From Candidatus Fermentibacteraceae bacterium (GTDB lineage: Bacteria > Fermentibacterota > Fermentibacteria > Fermentibacterales > JCC-6): a DNA stretch of 61,417 nt. Within the stretch, counting starts at the first letter, position 1. Each line of letters starts with the position of its first letter. The DNA lies in contig JAFGPK010000067.1 of assembly GCA_016936235.1 (NCBI GenBank), forward strand, positions 1 through 61,417. The letters run 5' to 3'. The notes under the pieces were generated by a model. It searched no databases. It saw only the letters and a program-made list of their open reading frames with translations, and had not been told where the DNA came from. Shown here in pieces: positions 61,348 to 61,417 of the stretch. A program made the position numbers and the translations under genes.

Positions 61348-61417
61348 AGTCCTGCAGCTCCCGGACCAGTGCGGCCTTCGAAGCACTAGTCCTGCAGTTC
61401 TCGGACTAGTGCGGCCT
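61348..61417. repeat. Two 40-bp-period repeats at the window end
   Basis: A 30-base unit beginning AGTCCTGCAG and ending GTGCGGCCT is present at 61348-61377 and 61388-61417 with four differences; the 10-base joint is TCGAAGCACT. The second copy contains the inverted pair CACTAGTCC/GGACTAGTG. The array may continue beyond the window. Confidence 0.7.

Noticed and set aside
61348-61417. CRISPR array
   Set aside because: Only two units, with a joint too short for a spacer and no cas gene in the window.

Overview
The window is 61.4 kb of GC-rich bacterial chromosome, densely coded, with nearly all genes on the minus strand. Translation is Gram-negative in flavour: many lipoboxes, outer-membrane beta-barrels, a PorV-like pair, gmhA and rfbD. 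A secreted subtilase ends in a type-IX-secretion-like sorting domain, and a PEGA plus TonB/AgmX-like protein is present. The combination of PorV-like barrels, FlgD/T9SS-like C-termini and small NTF2-like lipoproteins suggests an uncultured lineage of the FCB superphylum (Fermentibacteria- or Eisenbacteria-like). This is inference only: the window holds no rRNA gene.

Layout: 0-14 kb carries a TPR protein, tRNA-Ser(GGA), maf-dtd, a secreted protease, lipoproteins, a PEGA/AgmX protein, pyrE, a response-regulator diguanylate cyclase, an MtfA-type peptidase, a CYTH protein, tRNA-Ser(UGA) and a PHP phosphoesterase. 14.1-18.8 kb is a decayed accessory island. It holds a truncated glycosyltransferase, fragments of a nucleotidyltransferase and a metallophosphoesterase, a beta-propeller lipoprotein broken by an in-frame TAG, an IS91-like transposase remnant, and palindromic repeats. 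Inside it sits one intact secreted protein with a perfect consensus promoter.

18.8-37.5 kb is a long minus-strand housekeeping run: a P-type ATPase, acyl-CoA dehydrogenase-EtfB-EtfA(ferredoxin), and the lipid/ribosome cluster yceD-rpmF-plsX-fabH-fabG-acpP-fabF-rnc (no fabD). It also includes phosphohexomutase, S41 protease, tmk, inositol-phosphate synthase with a CDP-alcohol phosphotransferase (inositol lipid synthesis), rsmI, and DUF3006 and DUF2085 genes that border a large palindromic repeat. 37.5-46 kb is an envelope cluster: 5'-nucleotidase, PorV-like barrel, helix-hairpin-helix/beta-barrel fusion, second PorV-like protein, OB/FlgD secreted protein and a solute-binding lipoprotein.

46-61 kb holds FmdB, a ferredoxin, a flippase-like protein, gmhA-rfbD, a DUF1566 protein, and an operon of rsmA, beta-barrel, lipoprotein and methyltransferase. 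It ends with a TatD-radical SAM fusion, purA, engB, clpX, clpP, tig and tRNA-Leu(UAG). ATG, GTG and TTG starts are all common, and three genes have no plausible start other than CTG. The most unusual signals are the dispersed palindromic repeat family, the HhH-barrel/PorV cluster, the CTG starts, the inositol-lipid pair, altered active-site residues in ClpP and the P-type ATPase, and a C-terminal TWGxxKA motif shared by two unrelated-looking secreted proteins.
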